Positions 1-12,000 of a stretch of 64,000 bases of DNA are shown piece by piece. Origin of the DNA: Favolaschia claudopus (Eukaryota > Basidiomycota > Agaricomycetes > Agaricales > Mycenaceae); the NCBI GenBank assembly GCA_037176885.1, contig JAWWNJ010000009.1:2046001-2110000 (forward strand), given 5' to 3'. The notes under the pieces are model-generated. The model saw only the letters and a program-made list of their open reading frames with translations, was not told where the DNA came from and made no database searches. Position numbers and translations under genes: made by a program. Numbering within the stretch: position 1 is the stretch's first letter; the number at the start of each line of letters is the position of its first letter.

Positions 1-1478
1 CCTGGTCCTCGAAGAAGTCGTTGAACTGTTCCATGGCAAGGGAACGTTCGGCGCCGGAGATCGTCAGGGCAGTATCTTGAGCTTGCAAACGGAGATTGCT
101 ACAGGCGCGAGCGTGTGCGAAGCTGGTGAACTGCGCGTCCTCGTACGCCTGAACGAGACGTTGGAGCGCGGAGGCAATGGTGTGTGGCGCGACTGCCATG
201 AAGGGACGCATACACTCGACGAACCGTTTGAATGTGGCCGGGGTCCAGTTGAATGAACATTGATGTTTATAATGGGCACAGCGGACGCACACGGCGGAAC
301 GTCCACCGACGGGCCGGCATTCAGCGAAGTTGAGAATGCAATTGAGGCAGGGATAGGCAACTTTGGAAAGCAAAGGAGGGACCAACGAGCTCTGTACATA
401 GGAAGTGGGGATCTTCATGAGCGCGGGAGCAGGGAGACCTAAAGTTAAAGAGAAAGAGAGTTAGTAAAAAGTGAGAAAAGGTAGATAAAGAGAGAACGTA
501 CCAGTCTCTGGAATATCGAAGAACATCTGTAGGAGCTCCGCGCGAGTGGAAATAGGAATGGACGGGTCGGCTGGTGTGACGGACCGTTCAGACACGCGCT
601 CTGGAGATGGTGTGCGGGCCTGGCGCTGCCGTTTAGCTGGTGGTTCGTCGGCGGCGGAATCTTCGCTGTCGGAAAACATAGCAGCGGGAGCGGTGCGCTT
701 GGGCACAGCGACAATGCAAGGGATGCAGAAATCGCCCCCAAAATGTTTCGCGTGTGGGTCCGCGGCGATGATGGCGTCTTGGATTTCTGGAGCGGGACGA
801 AGATCGCGATAAAGGGCGATGACTTCGGCGGCAGCGGCCGGAGGAAGCACTTTGGCGATATGACGCATAACGTTAGAAAGAGCCCAAAGGAAGGCTTCGA
901 CGTTGAGTGGCAGGTTGGGATTGTTCTGACGATAAGGTGCCTAGGGAAGGTGGATTGTTAGTCAGAACATAAAAAGACAGGAAGTTAAGGAGACGTACGA
1001 GGGTGGGAGTCAACAAAGCAAGACTACGAACTTGGTCGGGCGTCGGAGGCGGCGGTTTATGAACAAAAAGCGGTACCAGATCGCGGGCGGACGCGTTGTC
1101 GAAGGGAGCCCAGAATGCGGCGGAAGGATCGTCCGAAGGGATTTTGGGAGGAGGAACAAACGGCAGGGGCCTGGCAGCACTGCTGGGGCCAGCGATAGGA
1201 TCCTCGACGACGGGCGTCACGGTCTTGGCTGGTTTAGGAAGCATTTTGGGTTTGGGTCTAGGCGGCGGAGACGGTGTATGAGATGGAGACGCTGGTTCCT
1301 CCGGCTCTGGAGTACCAGGCTCGACATCTTTGGGCAACACGACCGAATCGCGACCAGGACCAACTCTAGACTTGGTGACACGCTTGCGTTTTGCGGCGGA
1401 GGTGACGGTCGTACGGGTCGAACGACGGCGCGGAGGCATGTCGGAGGTTGGAGAATTGTCTTTGTTCGAAGGCATCAA
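1..1478 (-). CDS. Cysteine-cluster protein of unknown function, 3' end outside window
   Basis: Three exons read cleanly on the minus strand: about 1478-999, 940-502 and 438 to the window edge, with introns 998-941 (GTACGT...CTAG) and 501-439 (GTACGT...TTTAG). The protein starts with a basic, Ser/Pro-rich disordered segment, then an ordered stretch with FCIPC, then a second disordered segment (residues SDSEDSAADEPP), then a Cys cluster of the form PCLNC-x7-C-x8-CVRC-x6-C, which looks like a zinc-binding module, followed by a helical region. I do not recognise a named domain. A TGTNTTACA-type palindrome lies about 130 bp upstream of the ATG (1606-1616). The gene runs antisense towards a probable LTR that begins at 2303, so it is either a host gene beside a solo LTR or an antisense ORF inside a retrotransposon. 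The splice structure is strong; the function is unknown. Confidence 0.7.
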
Positions 1479-1605
1479 CCGGCGACGAGCACCAGCGAGG
1501 ATAAGGCGAGAAGTGAAGAGAATCCAAGCAGAGGGCTACTCGGCGACGTAGGCGTCGAGGAGCGCGTCGAAGGGCCAGAGGAATAACCAAGAAGATAGCC
1601 ACAGG

Positions 1606-1616
1606 GTGTAAAACAC
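1606..1616. promoter_or_regulatory. TGTNTTACA-type palindrome upstream of the cysteine-cluster gene
   Basis: GTGTAAAACAC sits in a longer imperfect dyad (ACAG...CTGT). It is the same motif class that recurs upstream of genes from 29 to 62 kb, and here it lies upstream of the minus-strand ATG at about 1475. Confidence 0.45.
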
Positions 1617-1619
1617 TGT

Positions 1620-2302
1620 GTGTGGTGGTGGTGGAAGGAAGGCAGAAGTGGGCGCTAAGAGACGCACCCACTCAAACTATAAGTCAGCGCGGACTTAGAG
1701 AAAATTTCTCTAAGTCTCCACGCCTTCAAGGAACTGAATTGAGCAATCAATGACTCACCTAGAAGGAAGCACAGAAGATGAAAGTTAATCTAGGGCGCAG
1801 CCGCAGTAATTAGAAGCCAGTATTAAGGTTTGATGAAAACCTAGGGCTGATTGCCAGGGCAGAGGAGGCCGCGGCGAAAGATAAGCCGGAAGTAGAGATT
1901 AGATAAAGCGGAAGTGCAGACGCACTTAGGATTAGGGTTGGTGGAGTCCAGGACGGCGAAAATTTGAACGAGTCGAAAAATATAAGGAAAAGAGGTGCAG
2001 AACCCCTGTCCGAATATTTCAGACAGAAAGTGTCAATGACGTCATATGCCGTAATGATTGGCGTCCGCGGAAGCAGCTGTCAAAATCAAAGACGGAACGT
2101 CTTAGCGAGTAGTGCATGAGGACTTGACGAAAAACAAGTCGCTCGAGGAAAAAGGGACAGTGAAGTAGTTTGCAGTTGGTCTAAAAATAGACGTCCGCGG
2201 GAGTTGTCATCCTTGCGGTCCACTAAATTTGAAGCCAAAAATAAGCACGGATTTTGGTGCTGGCTATAGACCGGGGACGGTCTAGATTTAGTGAAGGGGA
2301 GA
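1620..2302. other. Non-coding stretch ending in a polypurine tract
   Basis: I see no credible coding sequence here. The last bases, GAAGGGGAGA immediately before TGTAACG at 2303, look like the polypurine tract of a plus-strand LTR retrotransposon, so this stretch may be the 3' end of its internal region. No pol domain is visible in the window. Confidence 0.4.
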
Positions 2303-3498
2303 TGTAACGACTGGCCATTTTTGCGCGTTATATCTGGCTATTTTAAGTCAAGTGCGGCCCTAAACACCCCAACTACCCGCCACGACTATAGTCTTACTCG
2401 ACTATCAATAGGAAGTCAGTACCTCTGTTGGTGACACTAAGGAGGGTCAAAGTGAGCTCCGAGCTGTTGACCGTAAAACCCATTACAGGAGAAAGGCATT
2501 ATATTAATAAAGCCTACTGCAGTACTATGGATCTGTTCTATAACAGAACCCTCGGAGAGAGTGACGAAGAGTCAAGTACCTGGTGTACTACAGACTTAGA
2601 CGAAGGTCTATCAGGATGTAGAAGGCGCCGCGGCGGCTAATCAGTCAATGGACAGATGCCGCGGGCTGCCGACTATAAATAAACGGCTGGAACAGCGGAA
2701 AGGGATCTCATACAGGAGATGCCGGTGCTAGGATCAGAAGGCAGAGTTATGGCAAGACATGAGGTCTTTTGACAGGAGTGATGATGTGTGATGCTGAAGC
2801 CGGACAAGTGCGGCAACTTCATTAGAAATCTATTTCTATATTGGAGTCAGCGCGGATGACTTGGTGGCTTGATAAATTGGACAACAGACGAGCCTGTGAT
2901 ATTGCGAGTGAATAGGAATGTCCCAAGAATAGTCTTAGGAGTTATTAGAGGCGTTGATGGCACCACCGGAAGGGTTGCCGCCAGTGACGGATTGACGAGA
3001 TCATCAATGATGGCGTTCCGCGGGCTTCCGCAATTCAGTGATTCAACCGTGGGAGTCATAATGGCTGACTTTCTACCGTTGGATCGACAAGCCAAGAGGC
3101 TGCCGAAGGTCCGCCGGGACACCCAAATACCAATATACCATCTCTCTACTCAATTGGATCGACATTGCTTACTCTGTACTATTTATGTGATGTATTTCTT
3201 GGCATTAGTATAAAAGGACCTGTATTTCTCGTTGAGCTGGAGGACATCGCGCTCAGTCTATTGGACAGCGTTGGTGAACTCAGGCAGCAACGTAGAGGCA
3301 TATATAAAGATATTGTCTACTCGTTTGTCTTAATAGAAATTGTGTTGAAGTTCAGTTCAAGTGTGAATCTAAGCATCGTTTCGAGAGTGTTCACCCGCGG
3401 AGGCTTTGCTTTCGAGTAGCTTTGTCGTGGCCTTAGTGTGTAAGGAACTGCCTGCCTCTACTGCCCGCGGACTGCCTATCTCATTGTGAAGGAGCTCT
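2303..3498 (+). repeat. Probable LTR (3' or solo), interrupted or truncated at its right end
   Basis: It starts TGTAACGACTGG directly after a polypurine tract, contains a TATA-like TATAAAAGG at about 3211-3219, and has no convincing gene; the 70-114 aa ORFs inside have no recognisable domain. A matching TGTTACA end is present only at 25951-25957, on the far side of the palindromic transposon. The LTR may therefore have been interrupted near its end (total about 1.2 kb) or its end may be lost. The right-hand flank also resembles the host promoter modules, so the second reading stays open. Confidence 0.45.
3491..3498. repeat. Left target-site duplication candidate (8 bp)
   Basis: GGAGCTCT directly abuts the outer terminus CCCTGTAG at 3499. 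The right side of the palindrome is followed by AGAGCTCT, 7 of 8 identical. As far as I recall, 8-bp duplications fit KDZ/Zisupton-type elements. Because AGAGCTCT is itself a palindrome, the inverted repeat appears to run a few bases into it. Confidence 0.5.
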
Positions 3499-3500
3499 CC

Positions 3501-3625
3501 CTGTAGACGTATTACAACGTGCCCCGAGCTCCCCAGTGGTGCACATTACAACGCGCCCTATGTGTTCCTGAGCGTCGGTGCGCATTATAATGCGCATCAG
3601 GGCGCATTATAACGCGCACCCCGCC
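3501..3625. repeat. Outer subterminal repeats, left arm
   Basis: Four related dyads with cores ATTACAA or ATTATAA flanked by GCGC/GTGC bases: CGTATTACAACG, GTGCACATTACAACGCGC, GTGCGCATTATAATGCGC and GGCGCATTATAACGCGC. Variants of the same dyad occur at the inner ends, so they are probably transposase-binding subterminal repeats. Confidence 0.7.
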
Positions 3626-4094
3626 TAGGTTTCTCGGCCTAGGGCGGGCACTTCGGCATCAACGGCAGACCGTTAAAATAGCCGAAACTCATCATTTTTC
3701 ATTGGAATCACCCTCCCCGGACAATACCGTGATTTATTTGGCTTGCCACACTCTTGCCGGCCCCGCATCACAGTATTGACACTGCAACGGGGATTCCCGG
3801 GATTTCGTTACCATCAATCATTGATCTTATACCATATTTGGACACTTGCGGCTTTTCGTCTCTTCAGAATAATGTACAGAATATTGACTAAGGACGTCTC
3901 GTCAACAACCACTCACTATAATACATTGTTTATCTCAACTTGCGGAAAAAACACTGTATTTTGTGACATAAGAAAAGGCATATATTGAAAGACAAAAAAC
4001 ACGGTAGCAAGCGCGCGGACAGACAGACACAGGGCAGATTGCAGACAAGGCACAGGGATATTACGGGAATGAAAGTAAGATACAGTCCATTCAA

Positions 4095-7022
4095 CTAGTC
4101 CTCATCGCTCACTTCGTCCTCCTCTGCTTCTTCATCATTAGCGTCGGGATCAAGTATAGCCTCCAACTCCTCAGCAGTGTACCCCGTATCCATCGCAAAC
4201 GGGTCGAAATCCAGCATATTGTAGTCGCGAGAGATATTCAGAGGTTCCGGTGCGGCAATGTCGACGTCCATTTCGTGGGTGGGAGAAGATGCACGCTCCG
4301 CGGGTGTTACGGCGTTGGCGAGCGGCGGTGGGACAGCTGTGATGACAGGTGGCACTTCGAGTGCCACGGCGGACTGAGGAGCTGAAGGTGCTATAGAGGG
4401 AGGGCTTTCTCGCTCTTCAGCCGTCTCTTCGTCGATCGCCTCCCCCGTAATGGCAGACAGGCCACCCGACCCCGCCGTAGCCTGTTGTGGGTCATCTGCG
4501 GGGGCTTGATTTGCTGATTCACTGGCCCCCGCACCACCGTTCCCTCTTGGCCTATTCGTCATTCTCAGCGCGAGCTCGAATAAATGCAAGAAGACTTTGA
4601 GAAGACTTGCTTACTTTCTCACCGGCCGCGGTTTCGGTCGTTCAGACGCTACTGCTCCTCTTTCTACTCGCTTGCTTGCGCGCGAGTCATCTTCCAACCC
4701 TCGCTTCCTGAAAATATCCACAAAGTTAGCTATTTCTATCGACGATTCGTTCTGGAAGCGGGAAATACGTACCTCTTCTTCGGCCCTGGTTCTTCCGCCA
4801 CCGCCTTCTTTCCACCCCGTTTCCCCTTGGGCGCCTTCTTTGCAGCCACTCGCTCTTGCTCAGCCTCCTCAGCCTCCCTCGCTTTCTCCGCTTCCGCCAG
4901 CTCCATCGTTGCCCGACTCTGCGTCAAGACGTCCGTCAATACCCAGCACACATCATCAGCCAACAGATTCCAGAGCTCGTTCTTCTCCAACGCAGTCTTT
5001 TCAGCTCCAAGTCCGTCTCCAGCGGCGGCGTTACAAATCGATTGTCCCCACCACGCGAGTCCGAGAAGCAGCAAAACAGGGCCGTTTCGCCCTCGCTTGT
5101 GCAGCTTACACCAGTCAAGAACCCAGAAAGCTCGAGCTATGCGGCTGGGTGTCTCCATTTTATCCGCGCTCGTCTCCACCTTGTCCCATCGCGTCCCCGG
5201 CCCAAGGTACTTCCACCACGCTAGTAATTCCTCCCCAAAGTTCGCACTGACAGGATAATCGTCATAGACGCGATGCTCCTTAAACCAATTTGCAAATTCC
5301 TGGGGCCGGACTGCCCCCTTCGGTAGGTTTCCATCGTCCTCGGGGTGCCTGAACGACCACTCATGCTGCACCAGCGCGTCGAGCAGCTTCGTCCAACGCG
5401 GACCCCAATCCTTCCCTGAGAGGTAGGCGTGCGCAAGCACCAAACTCTTTGACCACTCTGACCGATCTACCCCGTCGGCAGCAGGAGGCGTATCCGTAGA
5501 CGGCGCATCAACAGCCGACGCGTTGGCGGGAGGAGGTGCGGAGACGATTGGAGTCGCGGGCGGCGCGCTGGAGCCGGGAGGAGGTGCGTTTGGGACAGTG
5601 GACGTGTTTGGAGTCGCGGGCGGCGCGCTGGAGCCGGGAGGAGGTGCGTTTGGGACGGTGGACGTGTTTGGAGTCGCGGGCGGCGCGCTGGAGCCGGGAG
5701 GAGGTGCGTTTGGGACGGTGGACGTGTTTGGAGTCGCGGGCGGCGCGCTGGAGCCGGGAGGAGGTGCGTTTGGGACGGTGGACGCGTTAGGAGCTGCGGG
5801 CGGCGCGCTGGAGCCGGATCCCGGCAGCGCCTCGTCTTCTATCTGCAACAAGTTATCCAACTCCACCGGCGGCCACGCACGCGCCTCGCATTCCGCTTTG
5901 CCTGATACACGTGTCAGTTTTTCATCCCCTTGTCCACACAAATGGCACTTACTAAATGCAGCTCGACCGTACCGCGTAATCGAATTCTCCATCGCTGTAA
6001 ATCCCTTGTGGTCGAACTGGGCCCATGTCCGCGATGTCTGGAGATTGCTGGTGTCAGAAAACACGCTATCATCTACTGTTAGTCCTAGCTCACGGCATAA
6101 AGAAGTGGACGTACGTGCGCAAGCATACTTCACCTTTCTCTGACCCCACTGGGCCTACAACCAAGATTACGACATGCGATCCAAGACGCTCAGCGAGCGC
6201 GTCGGCCATGGGTATTCCGACTTCAGTCAATGTCTCCATAGCACTAAATTCCAGTCCGTTAATTTGATGTAGATTGTTCTCGCGAAATCGAGACGTACTT
6301 GTGATATTCTTCGGCACTGCCCTCAGGTACCTTCCTCGCTGCCTTCCAATCCGCCATCGCCTGCTCATACATCTCTTCTCCCTTCTTCACAACAGAAGCT
6401 TTGAAGTCGTCACTCTCCGCCTCCCAAGAACTGCGCACAAAGTCCTGAGACATTGAGAACCGGTCACCAGCTGGTACGTTGTCTTTTGCCTTGGCCCAGA
6501 GCTCATCGAATTTCGGTTTGATGCGCTCGGCGTAATGAAGCTTGGAGTAGACGGCAATCGCCGGCTTGCGACGAGGGCGCGCAGATGGGCCGCTCATTGT
6601 TTGCATGGTGCCCAAGATACTCTGAATAGCGCCAGTGTGTACCTTCTTGCCGCGCCAACGGTTCCGAAAATAATTGGATAATTTCTGCTCACCTATGTCA
6701 GCGTACGAATCTATCTGAGTGTAAAAATATGGCTCACCGCACGTAGCTTCTTCTGTATCCCATCACGACGGGTTTTCTCTACCTTGTCGGGGTTTGGTGA
6801 AATATTCGGCGGGTTATCTTCAGGTTTGCCGTCGACATTCTGCGTGAATGGCAAATCGTAACCATAGCGAAGAAGAAACGCGTTTGTCGCGTCGTCGTAG
6901 ACGGTGCCGGGGTCGTCGGCGGCGTCCCGTAGCTGGTCGCGGAACTGCTCCAGCCAATCTTGTTTCTCCCCCACGAAGGCCGACTTTCGTCCTGGAGGTA
7001 TGTTCTTCTTAGCGCGAGCCAT
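4095..7022 (-). CDS. KDZ-element accessory protein F (left arm)
   Basis: This multi-exon gene starts MARAKKNIPPGRKSAFV at 7022 and ends in an acidic tail (EEAEEDEVSDED) at 4095. Visible parts in order are an N-terminal basic segment and helical region; an RNRWRG-type basic motif; a central segment ending YGRAAF-GKAECEARAWPP; a low-complexity Pro/Ala/Ser segment built from a 60-bp tandem repeat; a Trp-rich ordered domain (LAWWKYLGPGTRWDKVE, NGPVLLLLGLAWWGQ); a Lys/Glu/Ala coiled coil with KGKRGGKK; and a disordered acidic C-terminus. I recall this family as a frequent companion of KDZ transposases in agaricomycetes; its function is unknown. Its start is only 80 bp from that of the divergent gene E, so they probably share a promoter. 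Exon joints inside were inferred from GT/AG and frame continuity. Confidence 0.7.
5540..5815. repeat. 60-bp tandem repeat in gene F (left arm)
   Basis: About four and a half units of 60 bp encode a repeating SAPPATPNTSTVPNAPPPGS segment. Copy number and the minor unit differences are the same as in the right arm. Confidence 0.9.
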
Positions 7023-7102
7023 GGTGAGTGGGCGATCGTGGTGAGTGCACAATATATGTTCTTGTTTTTTTTGGGGGCTGTTGACCGTTTCCTCTTTTGA
7101 CC

Positions 7103-7675
7103 ATGTGCAAACGCGAGTTTTGTAAGTGAATTTCAAGACGTATTATCTCCTTTCTTACACCTTTTCTAGCTACTCTCCTTACCGCTGGGAGTAATCGACG
7201 CCCCCGCCGTGTCCGCCGCCATCAGCACTGGCCGAGATACCAACGTGCCTGGCAAAAAGGCGCCAAGATATGCCTTACATATCGTGAGTTTCTGCTTTCA
7301 AGTTCTTTCTGTATATGAGTGAGTCTCAAACAAATCTCAGACGAAGCGGCGGACGACGCTCAAGCCTGGGACGTGATTACCCGGGAGCAGAGCACCTGGG
7401 GTATTGGCGCGTGGGGTACGCCGTGGAAAATTGAAGACGATGACGGCGGATGGAGTGTAGTGTCGACGGCGTGGGCGGAGGCGGAGGACAACGACCCAGG
7501 GAAAGTGTGGGGCGACGGCTGGGAGGAACGTGAGGGCGGGTGGGGAGTGGTAGCGGACAAAGATGGAGGGAAGGTGTGGGGCAACGGTCGGACGCAGCGA
7601 CCCGATGCGGGGGCTGGCAACGGCGACGCGGGGGCTGACAACGCCCACAACGCGAACGGCGCTTCCTCGAAATAA
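7103..7675 (+). CDS. Trp/Gly-rich small protein E of the KDZ element (left arm)
   Basis: Three exons (7103-7121, 7170-7283, 7341-7675) join in frame to 155 residues. The N-terminal half is basic (RRPRRVRRHQHWPRYQRAWQ). The C-terminal half has about ten Trp residues next to Gly, Ser or acidic residues (STWGIGAWGTPW, GGWSVV, KVWGDGW, GGWGVV, KVWGNG), ending in a Gly/Asn/Ala tail. GW/WG-rich disordered segments like this are the hallmark of Argonaute-hook proteins. That is a resemblance only, and the repeats could equally serve protein assembly. The start chosen gives a fully spliced frame and divergence from gene F with an 80-bp gap. It converges with gene D (110 bp between stops). Confidence 0.65.
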
Positions 7676-7784
7676 CTTACTTCGCTTGCGCTCCCTCAGA
7701 TTTTCAATGCATCACGCGTTCTCTGTCTTTGTTTTTGAGGGGAATCATTTGAAAACAAGCAAATTCATCGCAATAAAGCAAAAT

Positions 7785-8361
7785 CTATTTTACGGGCTCG
7801 ACGACACGCTGGAGGCATTGGGCAATGAGACAACAGTAAGCATAAGACCACCCCACACACCTTTTTCACCACCCGCGCTGTGCCTTCGCCTTCCAGTGCA
7901 CGTTTTTTGACGTTCGACCTTCCTCGCCGCAAACGGGCCAGAAGTGCGGCATCCGCATCTATCGCCTTCTGAAGACTCGTATGAATGGAGGGTGAGATCT
8001 TTCATTCAAAACGGCTTCTCACCTGCTGCAGAGCTCGGTTTTTAGCCTGACGCTGTGCCGCTTCCAGCCGACACCTTTTTTTCTGCCGCTCAGCTTCCTT
8101 CTCCGCCTGACGGCGCATCTCCAATGAGCGCGAGGTTGAGGGTCCCGAAATAGGGAGCAGTCTCCCCCCAGAATGCTGTATGCTGACGAATGGTTGCGAG
8201 TGTCCTGGGGCAAACGTGAAGACCTGGGCGCCATCACAAAGCGACGGGGTGGATTCTTCTTCTCCAGCCTCGCGCGCCTCACGCGCGGCCTTGGCTTCCT
8301 TGGCTCGACGGCGGACATCTTGCCAGTATTGGCCGGAGCGCAAGATTTCGGGACGACTCAT
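7785..8361 (-). CDS. Small basic coiled-coil protein D of the KDZ element (left arm)
   Basis: Three exons start MSRPEILRSGQYWQDVRRRA at 8361. The protein has an N-terminal Arg/Ala/Glu-rich helix, a short central segment with a single Cys, then a strongly basic helical region (MRRQAEKEAERQKKRCRLE) followed by ARLRRGRSNVKKRA. In this arm it ends RVVEPVK; a one-base difference gives RVVEP in the right arm. I know no named domain; the composition suggests DNA or RNA binding. Confidence 0.6.
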
Positions 8362-9022
8362 AATGCAGTCAACGGGGAGAAGCGAGAGGTCGTGAAGAGG
8401 AGTGATGGTCAGTCGTCACACCAAATCCATGATGGTGCACTCCCCACGGTCATGATGGTGCACTCACCATTCTGAATCTGAAAACACAGTCTTGCGACCG
8501 CAATACTGCTACCTATACACAGATTTTGTCAATAGTAAGTACCTAGATGCTCGTAGAATGTCTCGTACCTTTATGTAGGCGGAATACGCGGGTATACGGC
8601 AAGAAAGTGAGAAATATAACTTTTCAGAAAATATTCCGTTGAGAACGAAAGATTGAGAATCCAGCCGCAAGAAAAATCAGAAATTGCGCAGAAAGTGTAT
8701 TTGATTCGATTTTGTGATTCTTGTGCAGGTTTGGATCTGTTGGTAAAAGGAAAGCTGAAAGTCGACGAAGACACTCAGACTCACAAGGCAGTTTTGAATG
8801 CGCAACCCAGTTGCATGAGTGAAAAGCTCAAGAAAATCACTAAATTATGCCAATGGCACAGAAAAATCAGAAATAAATCGGAGATTATGCTTTCAAAATC
8901 TCAGACGTCAGCGTCAAGAGGAATTAATTTGCGAGTCAGAACTTTGTGCGTTGAACAATATTTCACTTCGTCTTGGCAATGTTTTGACAGCGGTAAGATT
9001 TGTTCCGGACTACGATTTACAT

Positions 9023-12000
9023 CTACTCGTCGTCGTCATCGACATCCAAGTCCATGTCCTCCTCCTCATCCAGCTCAACCTCCAAAGGCACCAGTTCAGA
9101 TACATCCACCACATGATCCCGCATCACGATCTTGGATCGCTCCCGCACCGCCGCCCATTTCTCCCGCCATGCCAACTCCCACGCATGTTCCCGGGCAGCC
9201 TGTGCTAGAGCATATGCCCGCAGTCCCTCCTGCAACTCCGCTGTAACCGTCGGTGCCCTGAGTTCAGTCCGATCTTCCCACCAGCGCGCTTTCCATGAGC
9301 TAAACTCAAGGACCCGCCGCATTTCTTCGTCCAAGAGAATCAGCTCCTCCCGCCAACGGTCCGCGCGAGCACGCGCTTTAGTCCATTCGACGCGGATATC
9401 TGTTTCAATGTCAATATGTAGGCTTTAATATCAGTTGACGATTATACCTTCATGGAGAGAGCCATCCCCGTTGACGTCAGATGCTCGAACTCCGCCAGAA
9501 TACCAGATCCAGGAAAGTTGCCTGCGCCCCTCACCGGTTTCCAGGCTGAATAGGGTGGTGAGTTCAGCAGGCTCCCCGTATTCATCCACGTCATCCCCGC
9601 TCGCGTCTTCGGGCAATCCCGCCAACAACCGCGCCTTGCGGTTCTCCTCCTTCTCCTGCTCATTCAGCAACCGTTCGTTCATTCCGCGGACATCTTCCTT
9701 CTTGAGCTCCTGAAGTTCCTCCTCCCACGCGCCGGAACCCCGTAAATTAACCAAAGCCTCACGCGCCGCTCGATACCGCGCGCTCGCGGACCGGATGCGC
9801 CGTTCAATTCCATCAAGAAGCTCGCGGGATTTTGTGTACGCACCTTGCCCGGCAATATGTTTGCGCTTGAATTGATGCGCGAATGTTCGGGTGCGTAGGT
9901 TGGAGCGGAGAGAGTGGAGGGCCTCAAGAGCCTGTGCATAGCGCAGCGCGTCTTCTTGTTCAACGAGTGAGGGTGCACAAACGATGGCGCGTGCGCCCGG
10001 AGGTAACGAAGACGGAAGATAGATGGGGATGGTTTCAGGCTGGGCATTGTTGCCGGTTGGCAGGGCGGGTGATTGTTGGGAGAGCCACGTTTTGAGACCA
10101 GGCATATATTTTGCTTGTTCGTCGTGTAAAATCTTCACCTTTGCTAATAGCAAGGTTCTTGAACGCTGAAGTGCGGTGGCTTGGATTGTAGTACGGTTGG
10201 GACGCTTGACTTCGAGTTGTAGCGTTGCTCTGTCAAGGATGAGTGATGGTCGTGTAGGAGAAATATATCACGTACTGCGTTTGTTGAATCTCGATGCCCT
10301 CAATCAAAAAAGGACCCGGTTTGACCGTGAGGGCGGGCGCACCGTCCCGAACCACCGCGGCATGCTCCTCGGCAGCGATGCGGGCCAAAACATCGGTCAT
10401 TGTTTTGGCTATATGGCTGTTAGTGAAGACTTTGAATCAGATATAAGCTTTACTCACCTTCAACCTCGGCATAGTCGTATGGATTTGGGTTTTCATGATC
10501 GATCTCCCAGTCCCGTATCATCTTTTCCCATCGCTCCAAGTCGTGTTCATGGCCGTCACGTAAACCGTTGGTGAAAGATTGGAAGGCGCGGCTGTGAATC
10601 ATAGCTTGAGGGATTGCCAAGACCATCTTTCGTAGTAGCGAATTCCCTGTGCTGGGGTTAGATAACAATGAGATCAAGTGGATTGAATACTTACCCAGAT
10701 CTACTGTCTTTTTCCAATTAAAAAAAGCACACAAGTCGTCGATGGTATCCTCGCGCGCTCCCGGCCCCATAACGGAAATGGAGCGAGCTGCCAAATTCAA
10801 CCATGACCAATTACGTTCGACCCCTTCACCATCGGTCCGTCCGACACCCTTCGTGAAGTTGAATGAGAACGGGCCGTGACATTTCTTGACATGCGGGGGA
10901 AGGTGAAATTTTGGGACTTTGAAAATGACTTGAACCCAGTCGGGGAGTTGAAGGTCGTCCGGCATTTCCTTGGCGCGCTTCCAGAAATTTCGGCACCACT
11001 GACAAGCGATGTCATAGCTTGCGACGATCGTCAGCAAGGTGATACCGAGGAGACTTGAAAACCAGAGAAAATCCATGTTAGAATACCTAGGAATGAACCA
11101 ACAAAGATCAGATATTGTTGACTTGAATGATAAATGTACACACTTTTCTCCCTTTTGCAAGTCACCAGTACCAAGTGGGCGGAACATTTCGTGACGCGAG
11201 CAACTGACAGATCCTATCCCCGTTGCACGTAAGCCCTTGGAGCGTTTGTTGTTGGCTGACCAAAGTGCGGCGAAGGAAACACAGTGACTGATCTGTCAAA
11301 TAGGTGAGTCTCGACCGCTCAAATCAATAGAGGCAAATTACCTCGTCCTCGTCGATGTGCTCAGCCAAAAATTTGAGATACCTGTCGCTCGCAACCATGT
11401 ATGCCCATCCCGGGCCCAAAGTTGGATCTTTTTCACGGGAGGACTGAGCTCGACCCTTCATCTTGAAGTTGGCGTCCTCGGAAACAAACTGACGGTAGAT
11501 CCAGCTAAAAGACGGATCAGCGCCCACATATGGGTTTATGAGATCCGCAACGTACGCGACTTCGGGTGGAGCGTCGTCCCAGCCATCCGGCAGATTGATG
11601 CCTGGATGAGGACACGCACGGCACGGCATAGCCAATTCACCGGGTTTGGTTTCTGCAATGCCGCCGGGGTCATGTCCACGCCCTGCCCGAATACACATTT
11701 GCAGATGCCGATACTCCCGAACCATATTCATGAATTGCTGTAAACGATCCTAAGGATGATGAGCCCAAGACAATAAAGATAATGAAATAAACATACTGGA
11801 ACTTTCTCAAGTCCCGCCGCATTTGTTAATAGAACCAGTGTGTTGTAAAAGTCGTAGCCGGGTACTCGAGCTTGTAAGTTGAGTTTGTGGAAGCGTCGGA
11901 GCAGAGTGAGGGTTGCAGCCGTCGACGGATCTTGATGCGTAGCAGGGAACCAGCCGATATTCAGCAATTGGGTGATTTCAGACGGCGCGCCGGAACAACG

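Noticed and set aside
2869..3213. 114-codon ORF inside the probable LTR
   Set aside because: No domain, no paralog; chance ORF in repeat sequence.
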